From: Blumeriella jaapii | Taxonomy: Eukaryota; Ascomycota; Leotiomycetes; Helotiales; Drepanopezizaceae | NCBI GenBank assembly: GCA_009599575.1 | Contig: VWND01000005.1 | Location: 310,001 to 374,000, forward strand | Reading direction: 5' to 3' | Length of the DNA: 64,000 nucleotides | In this document: one piece after another, positions 11,814 through 24,390 of the stretch | Numbering within the stretch: the stretch's first letter is position 1 | Layout: each line of letters begins with the position of its first letter | Program-made: the position numbers and the translations under genes | Notes under the pieces: generated by a model | What the model was told of the DNA's origin: nothing | The model's input: the letters and a program-made list of their open reading frames with translations, nothing else | Databases searched by the model: none

Positions 11814-13231
11814 GAACATTTGTATTGATTGGTATTGCCGGGAGTTAACAGTGGTAGAATTCGTAACAAATACACGTTATAGGACAGGGCATCGAAATGA
11901 AGATAAAACACGTGCCATTAAATCTAGGAACGGTTCTTATGAGTTTCTGACTTGTACGTGCTTCACATCTACTGGCTTTGTCTATGTGCCTTTCCAATTG
12001 TGTATAATTATTAACAGAAAACACACATAACTTTGTAAACAAATATCCTTTTCGATTAATTTGGCCTTGAGGCTATCTCATCTAGATGGAGTTTTGTCTG
12101 ATGCGTTAAGAATCATTGTCACACTAGTAACGTTGGATGCCTTCCGCTCGTTTACGGTCTTCGTTCACTTTCCAATTCCCGATAAGGGCCTCGACTTTTT
12201 ATAAACTGACGTGCCAATCGATTTCAGAATTCGGCAGATACCAAGACATGAGAATAACGCGATCCCTTACAGCTAAATCTCTCCGAGAGCGCTCATAAGG
12301 TATGAAACCATGTTGGAAGCCGAGCGAAACGTGCTCGGGGCCGCTTCATTCAAAGACAAGGTAAGAGTAACTTTGAGTCCACGAAGACGGAAATGTGGGC
12401 AGCTCTGACCGAGAGACTCATCTACACGAGCCCAGCGTATAAGAGAAGGTCCAAGAGGACATCAAGATCCTTGATGTCTTAAGAGAGTTTGGTCAGAAAG
12501 CTCCCTCCCCTTGCATCGCGTCAGCGCGGGGGATATAGTCGTACTGGCAATCAAGTTAAAATCTGGCTTAATGCAGCACCGCGAAGGCTTGAGCAGAAAA
12601 TATCTTTGCTCGAAGAACTGGTTGCGCTTCTGCTTATAATACTGTCGGAGAGAAGGAGTTGGGTGCAGCGAGAATGAAGGTGGCGAACCTCGTTGATCTT
12701 CCGCAGAGTGGTACATATCATTAGGGAATAAGTATGCTGATTTTGCGTCTCAGTGGCTGGTATTGTACTGATGATTACAGTACCTCAGTACGGTGCAAGT
12801 TAGCTAGCCCACAGATGGGGGGTGATAAGGAGAAAAAAACAGTAGCTTACTGCGAAATGGCCAGCTTGTGTTTTCCTTGGGAAAATAGTGATACTTGCGT
12901 CGTAGATCGATATTGGAAACTCAGTGATATAATAGACAATTCAGCAGTGTAGGCAAGACCTATCTCCACGTGATATAACCACGACGGTCCTGACTCAAAG
13001 GGGTTGTCGAAATTTCCTTGACGCGACTACTGGTGTCCTTTGTCATCTCTGCGCTTCCTCTTGCATGTAGGACATGGTCTGGCGAGCATTGTCAAAGGGA
13101 GAAAGGACCCGAAGGAAGAATGAGTATGGATCCAGGTACCGCACTCGTGAGACATCCTTTGTCAACACGCTTGGACAGCATACTGATTGGCAACTGTGTA
13201 ATAAAAAGAGAAACACAAAAGGGCGGCCAAA
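11814..13231. other. Intergenic, nothing recognised
   Basis: Only short overlapping frames without motifs. A TGTACTGATGATTACAGTACCTCAGTACGG cluster near 12765-12795 (here in pieces) belongs to the dispersed GTAC motif family. Confidence 0.4.
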
Positions 13232-13906
13232 ATGAAAGCTGATCCGGCACCTTCAATTCGGATTTCGATCTGCGAGTCTAGAAAACCAACAAATACACCC
13301 GACCCCACCGTCCTTGCGCCCAAGATTGGAATCGCACCCAATTGCTCACCACTCAATCAACCTCAACCCGTCTCATCAGATCCTCGAAATGTCTTTTCAT
13401 CACGTCTGATCCGCCAGCTTCGCACCACTTACCTCGCAAAAATCAAACAGGAAGAGGAATTGATCTCCGAGGCAGAAGCCAGAAGCCCAACCTCCTCCAC
13501 CAAGGCCACCAGAGCCCGCAAGTTCGAGCTTGCCGCTATGGAATCGATGCTTGACAAGTTCTACTACGTGCTCGATCGCCTCGACGACATGACGGGCCCC
13601 GAGTATGATGGTCCTCTTTCCAGTAAGCCGATATACTTCGGTCCTCTTGAGAACCGATACTTCGCACTCAGCACCCCGAAGACCCAGGACATGCTACGCA
13701 TGAACATCAACGGACTTGACACCCAAATCGTGTGGCTGAAGGATCGCATGCGGAGCATGCCCCTGAGCGGACCTTCGAACGCCTTTGCAGTTGCGAAAAT
13801 CGACCTGCTTGAGCTTCGCGGTCAGCGCCTTGAGCTCGAGGCTCTGTTAGCAAGAACCGAAAAGTTGTTGAAGTGGGAGGCTGAGCATAAGCACGAGTTC
13901 TGCTGA
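13232..13906 (+). CDS. Hypothetical protein, helical
   Basis: Single-exon frame of 224 residues that I do not recognise. The first 55 residues are Pro/Ser-rich and likely disordered. From about residue 58 the sequence is amphipathic and charged (LRTTYLAKIKQEEELISEAE; later MESMLDKFYYVLDRLDDM; IDLLELRGQRLELEALLART), consistent with three or four helices or a coiled coil. There is no signal peptide or membrane segment. Codon use and absence of low complexity favour a real gene. The LINE relic begins about 180 bp downstream, so this is the last intact gene before the repeat block. It may be an orphan. Confidence 0.55.
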   Translation: MKADPAPSIRISICESRKPTNTPDPTVLAPKIGIAPNCSPLNQPQPVSSDPRNVFSSRLIRQLRTTYLAKIKQEEELISEAEARSPTSSTKATRARKFELAAMESMLDKFYYVLDRLDDMTGPEYDGPLSSKPIYFGPLENRYFALSTPKTQDMLRMNINGLDTQIVWLKDRMRSMPLSGPSNAFAVAKIDLLELRGQRLELEALLARTEKLLKWEAEHKHEFC

Positions 13907-14647
13907 AGCTCTAAACGCACAATCACATGGCTACCTACGCAGCTCTGGAAACGATCTCGGGCTGTCGATGAGTTTCGCAAAGTGATAATAATAATAATGA
14001 TATTGTTTAACGTCTGGAAGGGGCAGTGAAACTGCGCTACCTCAAGCCTCCCGCAGGGCATTGGAAACGTGCTAAGCTGGGGATTTTTACATACAAAAAG
14101 AAACCCTCGAGAAAACAGTTATATAAAAGAAATGTATGACAAAAGGTCCGCCATTTGAGCCCTTCCCCTACAGACGGAATAATTTTCCATTGTATTCGTA
14201 AAATAAACTTCGAATAAAATCAAAACGCAAAAAACGCTGAATGTTTTTGTTAATCGTATAACCAGTAATCAAGCCAATCGGCGAAATTATACAAAACAAA
14301 GCAAAAGCGCGAGAAATCCAAAACTTTTCAATCTAAACTTTTAAACGTTAGTAATACAATATCAGAAACATTTCCTTTGGGACGGCAATACGCTGCCCCA
14401 AAGTCTACTTAAAGCAGGTAAAAAAATAAAACTCAGTAGTATAAAAAAGTTCCGCGAATTGCTTCGCGTCCAGTTTCCTAAAATATCGCAGTGCTTCGAT
14501 ATCCGAAAAGAATGGGTAATCCGGCTTCAGCGGCCAATAACGGAATCGTTTTCGAGACTTTCTACATCTTACGATGTGCAATAAAACTTTGCGTTTGCCG
14601 CAGAAACATTTCAGATTCGCGTCTGCGTGTCTGAATTTAATATAATA

Positions 14648-17600
14648 CTAATGGAAATCGCCGTGTAAAAAGCGAAGCGCCAGAAGTCGATGAAGCACCG
14701 GGCGAAATAAATGCAATTCTGAGGAGTTTTTAATGCGGTACTCGAGTTGCCACCGCTGGTAGTTCCGAGAAAAAGAGTCCTTATATCTAAACCACCATTT
14801 AATTCTGACGTCGTTTTTTATCGTTCTGTAATAAAAACGTATTTCATAAATCGTCGGTTCGAAGGGCATGCCCGGGTCCCAGGGCTGACTGCTTTTATAA
14901 GTGGCGAGTTTGTCCGCTGCTTTATTGCCAATTATACCCATATATCTTAGGGCCCACCGGACTCCGACGTCGTATGTAAGCATTATATTTTGTATTTCGT
15001 AAAACGCCTATTATAATATCGATAACGCGTCCTCTCGTATGCATTAAATCACCGAAATCGAATCGATGCAAAGCCAAATACGGCCGTACGTATAAGCAGG
15101 CTGCGCGCGTAATATCCTGGCCAGTTCTGTGCGAACTCTTATCATTTCCGCGTCGAAAACGTAGAATTCCGTGTTAATCGCCCTATAGCCCGAGCCGATC
15201 ATTTTTTTATTTTAATAGGCTATATAGCCGTAGCCAACCAACTTGTTCCTATTTGAGTATCGTTCCGTGCTATTAAAAAAAATCGTAATATCATCGAAAA
15301 GCAGTTCGTTTTATTATTTGTTAAAAGCTTTCGCGGCCTCTTTTTTGTTTACTCCTAGGATAAGATTCGTCCGGCACCCAAAAAAAAAATAAAATGGTCG
15401 GAGTTAAGATCGAGGAATTGACGAAAACCAAATCGCCGCGCGCTCGATCTTCGTTTTTGCAACCTGTCGAATGCCTTTGCCGCGGCCTCGAATAATTATT
15501 AATAAAAACATTCGTCTAATCAAAAAGTGATTTTTATCCACTGTTCGTAAGCGTAGCGCGAATCTTAGTCTGGCTTTTTCCAAAGCCGCCTCCGCTGATA
15601 AAAAGCCTGCGTTCCGAAAAAATATAATATTCGGAATGATTTTCTATATTAGCAAAACGCCTCTGGCGGCCAGCGTAATCGTATTTTCCATTGTGTCCAA
15701 ATGCCAGCCCATTCTTATGCTAACTTCCCTGTTTCGGACCGTTTTAATACGACCATTATACCACGCTTCTGCTTCGTACAAAATAAACGGAAGAACGCAA
15801 ATGACTACAGCCTTTCGGAGTAAATAAGCCGGAAGGCCCCGTATCGTCTTCGCTAGCCCTCGTATATAAAAAGCGAGCTTTCGAGCTTTAATGGCCCGTT
15901 CAAATACGTATCTCTTGAACGACAGTTTGCGATCAAACCAAATCCCTAGCCATCGTAAAGCCGGCTGTTTCCTTCGTTTTTCCGAGGTCGTAATTGGTTC
16001 GATCGTATTATTTTCGTCGATAACGCAAAAAGGAGCGTGATCGTATTTTTTCTTAGTGATATAAATCATTTTCTGTTTTTCTGGCGTAAAGAAAACTTTG
16101 TTATCGTTGCCTTATTGCAAAATTAATTTGACGTCTCCGGATAATAATTGCACGTTCGTATTCAGCGAGTCAAACATCCGATAAAAGCAGATATTATCAG
16201 CGTATCCGAATCGAAGTTCCGGGTCTTGTGCCATCAGTTCTGCGAAATAAAACATATACAAAATTAACGAAAAAAGCGAACCTTGAAAAGTTCCATATTT
16301 AACGTCGTAAAATTGTATAATGGCCTGTTTCAGTTTTTACACGCATTTTGCGGTCGGAAAAAAACCTTTGTACCAGCTCTAAAAGTGGTCTGGGCCAGCT
16401 TTGCGAAATCATTCGTTGAAGCAATCTTCGCATCAAAAAAGCGTCGAACGCTTTTTGAACGTCTATCGTAATTATAATAATTTTTTTGCCCGTTAATAAT
16501 ACTCGTTTTACGTCGTGTATAAACGAAGCTATCAAATCCATCCTTAAGCGCTTAGAAAGCGCGCCATCGTATTGCGGGCTAAGAATGCCGTGGGTAAAAA
16601 CTGTCCAGGCCAGTTTTTTCGCTATGATTTGTTCGAGACCTTTGAAAACACAAAATAGCAAAGCAATCGGCCGCCAGGATCGCACCGAATGCATCTGCTT
16701 TTGCTTGCTTACTTTGGGCATTATCGCTACTTCCGCCAGCTTTTATAACTGCGGGAAATGGCTAAAAGCGAAGCATTTATCAAAAATGCCGTACATAATA
16801 TGTTTGATATGCTTCTAACAGGCCTTAAGCAGCCGAACCGTAACGCGGTCGACGCCCGGCGATATGCTAAATATTTTAATAATAAAACGCTCGACCTTTT
16901 TTAAAAAAGTGGTTTGATTCCAAGAAAAAGTCTGTTTTCGGTCGTTATCTTTTAAGAAAAGATCGTCGGGCAGATCGTCCGCCGTATTAAACCGTTAAAG
17001 CACTTTCGTATACAACGCTTCAGCTTTCTTTTTCGAACCTTCGATTAATCGGCCGTTGATTTCGAAAGATAGCGATTTAAAATTCGTGGTGAACTTATGC
17101 CAGCCAATTAGCAAGTAAAAATTCCTGTCCGATTCACATCCGTCAATTCGGTTACGCTAATAGTCCTGCTTGGCTTTAACCACGGCTGTTTTAAAATCCC
17201 GATATTCGAGCGATGCGATCGAGTTATTAACAGTATTAAAAAGCTTGTACGTCCGGTGCGCGGCTTTGCACTTCGGCGTTTATCAATAGGCACCGTAGCC
17301 CTGTCTTGTATCTCTTTTCCCGGCTGTTTAAATAGCCGAGTTTATTACTGTTGCGAATTATATCATATAAATGTTTACCTGCTTTGGCGTAATCAGCGTC
17401 CTAGGGTCAGGCAAGCGAGCGACTCTCGTGTATACGAGCGCCGAAAAAATCGGAAATGCTAAATCCGGGACTTTATAATGCATCTGTTCCAAAAAAATCC
17501 GTTTTTCTTTTAATCGTAATAACTTAAGTCTGATAGTCGGAAATGAAATAAAAATCGCTTCGAACAATCGTTTTAGCGAAAAATAAATTAGAGAAAATCA

Positions 17601-18000
17601 GATCGAAGATATTGCTTAAACGGTGTGTCGCTATCCTTGGGTTTCCGATAAAATCCATACCGCTTTCGGAAACTTATTTTGCGATGGCGGATCCGTTATA
17701 GCTAAAAGCGACGTCCGAATCGAATATATCGTGGCTAACGTTAAAATCGCCTTCTATCAAACAGTTTTTTAAAAGGACTAGGTTTTTAATATAATCGATG
17801 ATTTTATAAATAATAAGCTGGCGGTACACGTTAAAAATAGGCCTGTTGTTAACTACGACTTATAATAAATCGCGCGAAATAAATTATCGCTGTTTCGTAA
17901 TCATATTTTTGCCTTTTCGGATATACGTCAGCATTCGAAAGCGCTGGGCCTCGCGCTTCCTTTTATTTCCGATGCCTCAGACCGGTACTAAAGCGTAAAG
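14648..18000 (-). pseudogene. LINE ORF2: endonuclease, reverse transcriptase, RNase H (broken)
   Basis: Broken polyprotein of a Tad1-like element. The apurinic-type endonuclease is at about 17950-17590 (RMLTYIRKGKN, VNNRPIFNVYR, LIEGDFNVSHD and, after a stop, GMDFIGNP and THRLSNIFDLIF). Reverse transcriptase blocks are at about 16720-16300 (WRPIALLFCVFKGLEQIIAK; IIITIDVQKAFDAF) and 16300-15640. The catalytic YxDD box reads YADN at 16204-16193, as expected from G-to-A damage. RNase H is at about 15170-14850 (EFYVFDAEMIRVRTELA, then a stop; later YMGIIGNKAADKLA). Stops and frame changes occur throughout. The enzyme would have primed reverse transcription at a chromosomal nick; this copy cannot. 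Confidence 0.85.
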
Positions 18001-18499
18001 ATCGTACCTTGGATGGTTTTAAATAGTAATATTAAAATAAATAGCAGGTTTTTGTATACAAACAATATTAATTTATTTAAAAAAGCATAATTCGAAAATA
18101 ATAATATAAGCAGAGTATTGTTTGCCCACGTTTGCCTACGCTACGATAAGCGTATCGGACTTATATCGATCGCGGCTACGGCCGCGGTTGCGTATGCGTT
18201 GTTTGTGTTTTAATATCGAAGTTCGGAAACGCATACGTTTATTTCGTCGTCGATATCGAATTGCTGCGAAAATTCGATTTTATTATAAATCGGGCTAAAC
18301 GCAGCCCGTCGCGAAAAACGAGGCTTGGTCGGCCTAAAGGTTTCGTTTTTAAACGAAATAGCCTAAAAAAAGATCTGCGAAAAAAGAATAAATAGGCTTA
18401 AAATAGCCGCTCCGCCGGAATCCGCCGATTCTTAGAACGACGAACAAAAAAAAGCGGAGAAGCTGATTACGATGCCCGTATTTTCGTGGGCTGTAACAG

Positions 18500-19800
18500 C
18501 CGCTCTAGCGTAAAAGGCTTTGCGCTTGCGAATTGGCGCTGTTCTGAAGGCCGGTGTAAAAGGCTCCACCGCCTGGCTTTAAGCTTGCGTATTAGCGACG
18601 GCAATAACCGCTGCGTACGCTCGTTGTTCGTATTTGCGAATCGCGTCGATTTCTTTTTTTGTTTTTCTTTAGACTTTTCCGTTTAATCGTTTGGGCGCCG
18701 CTAAGCAGTTCATATGCTCCGCGACGAAAAGTCCATAGCAATTGGCGCATTTAATTTTATAAATGCAATTAAAGCTAATCGGCCCGTCGTAATAATCGTT
18801 TCGTTGCCCGCAATTTTAACAACGATAATAGCGGATGCATTTAAAAAAGTTGCAATAATCCTGGCAGCCGGGGCTATGAATCGCAATAAAAGATTTCTTT
18901 TTAATAGCCTTGGAAGCGTCGCTAACGTTGAAAAGCCGGAAAGCCCGAACCGGCTTAATAAACGAAACGATTTATATGATTTTGCCGTTAGCTAAATTAG
19001 CTTCGTATCGGAACGGTCGGCAGCTAATAAAGCGCTTTTTCGTTTAAGCAATAACTTTTTCGACGATCAACTTAAAAATGCTCAGGATCTCGCCGTTTAT
19101 ATGCGAGCGGAATATTATAAAAACACCTGAAACAGCGTAATTATACCACACTTCCGGCAAGCGCATATGCTCGCAGCTAAGCATTCGCATTACGATTTTT
19201 TTGTTTTTCTGTAATATAAGCAAATCGCGGATCGTAAAATCTAATAGGTTGATAACCCAATCTGTTCTGGTTAAGGTTATAAAAGGAATCTTTTCAAAGG
19301 TAAAGCCGTTGATTTTGGCCACGAAAGCTTGCCTCGCCACGAAAAGTTCGATCTTCGCGGCTTTTCGCTGAAAAATGGCTAGAATGCGCCTGTCTTTCCG
19401 AATTAAATTAAAAGCGGCGCTCGCAATTTAATTAAATATAAATTTAATCGAAGCGCCGCCGTTTGTAATAGATTTCTTCCTGTTTTTGGCAATATCGAAG
19501 TCTGCCCCCGAGTTTTTCAGAATCTTAGCTATACCCGCGTAAATAATAAAAGCCGGAGCGGAAAAAAAGAAGTCGTCGCTAAAAAAGGCTTTTTGGCTTG
19601 TAAAGCAAAAAAAAACGAAGTTGCTAATCTTTGCGAAAACGAACGCGGACAGAAAATAAACAAATTTGTTTCTAATATCGTAAGCGAAGTCTTTCTGGTC
19701 TTTTTGCTAATAAAAAAAAACAAAATCGTCGACCAGCTTGCCGAAGTCGCGTACAACGGCGTATCGAATATAAGTTGTTCGTTCGATCGCATTTAAACGG
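18500..19800 (-). pseudogene. LINE ORF1 (gag-like) remnant with Cys knuckles
   Basis: Upstream of ORF2 on the same strand, a stretch at about 18865-18710 reads with regularly spaced Cys/His: CNFFKCIRYYRC, a stop, then NCGQ and KCANCYGLFVAEHMNC. This fits the zinc-knuckle array near the end of Tad1-type ORF1 RNA-binding proteins. Further upstream, 19340-19044 (WVINLLDFTIRDLLILQKNK) and 19792-19529 would be the N-terminal and coiled parts. All are interrupted. The assignment rests on position and Cys pattern. Confidence 0.6.
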
Positions 19801-20162
19801 CCGTTAATAGCGTTCGATGCGGCGTGGCTTGCAAGCGCCCGATCACCAAAACGCAAAAAAAAAGGAATCGTATAATTAATTCGCTGCTGCTGCTTTTTCG
19901 GGCGCTGATTGAAATTAATAAAGGAAAATAGCTTTTGGTCGCGAATGAAATTCGCGTGGATTAAAATCTCGAGGCCACCGAAAAAACGGTTGAAAGTGGC
20001 AGGCTCTATTCTGGCCCAAATCGCGCGTAAAAAGCACGGGAAAGCTCAAAATAAAATTTGAAATAAAGATTTTGATACAGAAAATATGCCCAAAGGGCGT
20101 GGTTAAGTGTTTATTTCCAAAAAGTGCTCCTGGAAAAATAGTTGTAAGTGTGCAGTGCAGTG

Positions 20163-20185
20163 AGGTTTCCGTAGGTGAACCTGCG
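20163..20185 (+). other. 23-bp match to the 3' end of 18S rRNA
   Basis: The 23 bases at 20163-20185 include TCCGTAGGTGAACCTGCG, the universally conserved 3' end of fungal 18S rRNA (the ITS1-primer region). The flanking bases diverge at once from rDNA on both sides. A 23-base identity is far too long for chance. It lies at the right (5') edge of the LINE block, in the orientation opposite to the LINE. Confidence 0.8.
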
Positions 20186-21300
20186 AGAGAGTTTCGCAAG
20201 GTGTAGCCTCTTGAGGTCGGTCACATCGGGACTTCGCTCCTTAGTGGATTCTCTGATACCTACCCTCCTTTCACACGCATAAGAAAAAGCAGCTTTTCTG
20301 CACCCAAAGAAATGTACAGTATAATCCTCAAAAGTCTAGCCGACTGGCTCAGAATCTTAATCAAAGCCGGCCATTGGGAGTTCACCTTGAGTTTGTTTGT
20401 ACACGTGACCGTCTCATGATGCTGCATTCGAATAATGGGCTGGCTGGGCTGACCTCGATCCTGACGAAAACCAATAGCTTCTCGAAGCCGACCCATGAAG
20501 CTTTGCGAAGGCGATGAAGATAACAATGAACTTTCACTTACCCTGGGATTGTCAGGGTGCCCGTCAAGGTTCCTGCACCGCTCCACGGGCAGCAGATTGA
20601 AGAATCCCAGACGCAAGGAACGCAGAGCCAACACAGGAGGCGAAAAAGTGACACACCCACCGGCTCGGAATACCGCTCTACGAGCAAATCGTCGGGGACC
20701 AGCAACGTCAGTGTGGCACGAGCGGGAGATTTTATCGCAATGGGTCAACAGGCACAAGTGGATGAGACAAAATCCCTTTTTTTTTTTCATTCGTGATGCC
20801 AGCGTACAAAGGAGATAAAAAGCCAAACGAGAAAGAGCAAATCTCAAAGCCATCATAGTAAATACAGATCGATCCGAAAGAAGGGGCGGCACACGAGAGG
20901 TAATTGCATCTTTGCCAAAGAACGAGGAAAACAGAAGAAACAATTTCGAAGCCCCAACTTTGCCGTCGTGTCCTTCCCACCCTGACCAGCGCAATGCCTT
21001 CCTTTTGGGCCGGCCGTTCGCTCGCTCGCGTCGTATCAACCTGCCAAACAATACAAACTCCGTATATCCTCCAAACCTGTCTTGGCCAATGCAACATAGG
21101 ACAAAATCAGGCCTCGCAGAAGCCCCGGAAAATAATGCCTGTTCCCAGTGCTACACGTCCCTATGCCCTCGTCGTTCATCGCGCAAGTATTAGGGTCAGT
21201 GATTAAAGAGACAACAAGAAGTGAAAGTGTCGGCTGTTTGTCGTGTCGATACCTGAATAACGGAGGTACGTCCGGCGCAGATGAGCGTTTGGTTCCAGGC
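20186..21300. other. Intergenic / probable septin 3' UTR
   Basis: The stretch follows the septin stop on the minus strand. A 263-codon minus frame at 20260-21051 exists but has no domain, has poly-Lys/Phe runs from a T-tract, and reads like untranslated sequence. Confidence 0.45.
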
Positions 21301-23067
21301 TTAGCGGAGAGAGAAACCCTTCCTCTTTCCCTTCTCTTCTATGGGTCGCCCGCTTTCGACTCTCAACTTCTTTTCTTCCAGCTCCAGTCGTTGACGCTCG
21401 AGTTGCTCCTTCATTTCGCGGTGACGAGCGTACAGCTCTTCCTCGCTCTGCTTCAGCTTGCTCTCCTTCTCGGCGACCTTCTGTTGGAACACCATCTTCA
21501 TTTCGGCTTCCATCTTGGCGAGCTTCTGCTCGTGAAGCGTGCGCTCCTCTTCTTGCTTGACGGCTGGGTTGACCTCCTTGAAGACGCTCGGGTCTTGTGC
21601 GACACCCATGGCTGTAAGCTTCTCGGATCTGTAGTTCTCGTACAGGGCGTTGTTGGTGTGCTCCTTCAGCTCCTCCATGTGTGTTCGGATGAGCATCTGG
21701 CGCAACTTGACGAAATCGCAATGCTCCTCGTTGTCGACCTCGATGATTCCCCAGGGGTATTTGCGTCCTCGAACCTTGCGACCATCGGTGCTGGTGATTT
21801 CAGAGTTCGCGCCAACAACAGCGAAAGGGACCTTGGACATGATCTCGTTGTTCTCGGCAATGGTCTCCTCGTCGTCAAGCTCGTAGCGGGGACCCTCGAA
21901 GATCTGGATGTCGTGGTGCTTGATATCCGCCAGAATCTGCGAGAGTCAGTCAATGGCCACCAAATCAAACAGATCGTGCTTACTCTAGCCTTGAATGCCA
22001 TGATCTCCTCATCAGTCATGGTGTCGGCCTTTGCAATGACCGGGATCAAATTGACCTTGGTATGCAGTCTGCGCATGACCTCAATGTCCAATGGCTTCAA
22101 CGCATGACCGGTTGGTTGGATGAAGTACACGCATGCGTGGACTCTGTTGTCAACGATGTTCATACGGTTGACCTTGTTCTCTGCATCCAAGTAGGCATCG
22201 AAGCGTTGCTCAATGTTATCCACAATAGGACGCCAGGACTCGTCATTGTTAACGAAGTCACCGAAGCCCGGGGTGTCAACAACGGTCAAACGCAAGCGTA
22301 CACCATTCTCCTCGATATCGGCGCTAATAGACTGGATGGAAACGGTCTTTGGGATGATGTCGAGACTGGGGCCCTTGCGCTCGCGCGGTGGGTATAGGGA
22401 AGTGTTGAACAAGGTGTTCACCAGTGTAGACTTTCCGAGCCCAGATTCACCTAGACTTGTAAGTTGGGTGCTGGCAAGACTGGAGAACCGACGTACCAAC
22501 AACCATGACATTGAAGTTGAATCCTTTACGAACACTCTTGCGGTGCCACTGGTTTGGCAGGTTTGCAAACCCAACGTATCCAGTGAGCTTTCTTCGCACA
22601 ATGTTACGCATGTCGCTGGCTTGTTGGGCGGCAATCTTGGGATCGCTGGAGCTCACGCTCTGTGGTACCTCGAGTGGCGCGGATGGCATGCTATTGGGGA
22701 TAGCCGGAGGAGAGGCTCTTGTAGGTGCCGCTGGGATAGCGCCGTTAGTAGCTGTATAGTAACACAAGATGTCAGCCCAATTTTCTGTCCTATGCTTCCG
22801 CTCGGTCTGATTGAGCTTCTCGGCGACCCAGTCCTCCATCGATTCATTTGGAGGCAGGGAGACTGGATCCAGGCTTGGCATGTCGATATCCAGCATGCTA
22901 CGGTAGTAGGGCACGCTTGGGTTGGACCTTTGCGGTCGATGGAGACTGCCAGAGAAACCCCGAGCATCGGCCACATGCGCCAACGTCTCGAATCGCGTTG
23001 GCTTCACGCAGTTCTCCGATTGAGAATCTCGGGACTGCTGAATGAGATTCGTAAGGGCGGACGCCAT
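21301..23067 (-). CDS. CDC3: Septin, Cdc3/AspB group
   Basis: GTP-binding septin of about 557 residues that polymerises into hetero-oligomeric filaments at septa and the cell cortex. Exons are 23067-22497, 22450-21984 and 21936-21301; the introns (46 and 47 bp) use GTACGT/CTAG and GTAAGC/GCAG and keep frame. The N-terminal extension (about 165 residues) leads into [20 protein letters not shown], the block typical of yeast Cdc3. Then come the P-loop GESGLGKST (about 191-199), DTPGFGD (switch II), AKAD (G4) and the septin element. A Glu/Lys-rich coiled coil of about 100 residues closes the protein ([20 protein letters not shown]), as in the Cdc3/Cdc12 type. I start at MASALTNL; an in-frame Met 39 codons upstream is less likely. 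The 5' flank is free of genes for more than 1 kb. Confidence 0.93.
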
Positions 23068-24390
23068 GATGCCGAAAAATCTAGCCAGTGTCTGCCGTCC
23101 CTTGCTCAATCCGTTTGCAAGTCGTGTGATAACAGCCGATATTGCAACTGAGAGCATGCAAGCTCTGTTCGCATGCAATTGCACGGAGAATCCAAGCTCG
23201 GTATAGATGCAGAAGCCAGTGGTTGACGTCCGCCCAAGAGATTGCGCATGTGTGCCGGCTCAATGCTGGGACCAACGGACTGCTCTTTGAAAGGAAATAA
23301 ATGGCTTACCCATTGCGAACGAACTGTAGAAGGATCGACTGTGTTTGACGTCGGGGAAAGTGCGAGGTAGGAATCTACAAGAAGCAAGTTCCCATTAGTC
23401 TTCTGTGGTTTCTTTGCGCAGAATATCTTAGGGGGATCAAGGCATAGGGTTTGGAATCACAACATCTGCAGACGTTGCTCGTGTTGATAGAAGAGGACAA
23501 AGTAGTTGGCGCAATGGGATGTATGTATACAACTGGCACGTACCGAATGAATTGTCTTCTGCCCACAGTCCTTCCTTGATCGCACGATCGATTATTCGAA
23601 AAAGAGATGAGGGTATCGTAGGAAGAGTCGATCTCCTATCGGCACACGTACTGTTAGTTACGATACGGCTAATATCCAAGAGCAGGATACGATCCAAAGC
23701 GTGAAGGTTGGGGAGCAAAAGGGGTTTGAGGCCATGTCGACAGGGATGCCGCAGCTGTCATTTCAATAAATGCTCGGGTCCTGCTTGTGCGCAGCGCAAG
23801 CAAAGAGGACGTACCACCGAATGACGATCGAGAGGAATTGTAGTCGTGAGAGAAGGACGAGAAAGGGGATCAGTCGTCGCACAGGGCCGATGGGGTTGCC
23901 TCGTTGGATGGAGATGTGAGGTGCGGATGCGCAGGTCGGTCGGTTCGAGAAATTCGATGAAGCATTCAGTAAAAGGGGTGATGGAGCTAGGGACCCGCTA
24001 GGGGGGATCTAGCCTCTAGTCACGTGATCGCATCCCCAGCAGACCGAGCTTACATTTGCCGATCGACTTCATGATCCTATTGGACCTCTGCAATCCACGG
24101 AATTTATCCAGACCTCAAGCTTTGCTGCCTAGCAATCAGCGGGAAGATCTGCATTCCCATGAAGAGATAAATGCTTTAGCCACGGATCCTGTGCCAGCCG
24201 CGGCGCGTCTATCAACCTAGAATCACCATGACAACTTGGAGCACCAGCACAGCAGCGTCGTGAGACGATAGGGCAAGACCTTTCCGGTGCTCTGAATGCC
24301 CTACATCACTCTGTGTCGAGCAGCGGATAGCCGTGGCATACACTCGTGACCCTGCTCTTGGTGACGCTTCTCATCATTCCAGGACCGGAG
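23068..24390. other. Intergenic / septin promoter and 5' leader
   Basis: No protein-like frame is seen. The first few hundred bases probably form the septin leader and promoter. No other feature is recognised. Confidence 0.4.

Larger units (their letters stand above)
14085..20150 (-). mobile_element. Decayed Tad1-like LINE retrotransposon (RIP-type)
   Basis: A roughly 6-kb AT-rich block reads, on the minus strand, in the order expected for a Tad1-clade non-LTR retrotransposon. From right to left it holds ORF1 with Cys-rich knuckles, an endonuclease, a reverse transcriptase and an RNase H domain. It is full of TAA/TAG stops where CAA/CAG or TGG would be expected, is rich in TpA and keeps CpG. 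That pattern is what RIP leaves (C to T at CpA). No frame is long enough to function. Boundaries are judged from composition and are good to about 100 bp; I could not identify a target-site duplication or poly-A tail. Confidence 0.85.

Noticed and set aside
20260..21051. 263-codon minus-strand frame right of the LINE
   Set aside because: No domain, contains Lys/Phe runs from a T-tract, and lies where the septin 3' UTR is expected.
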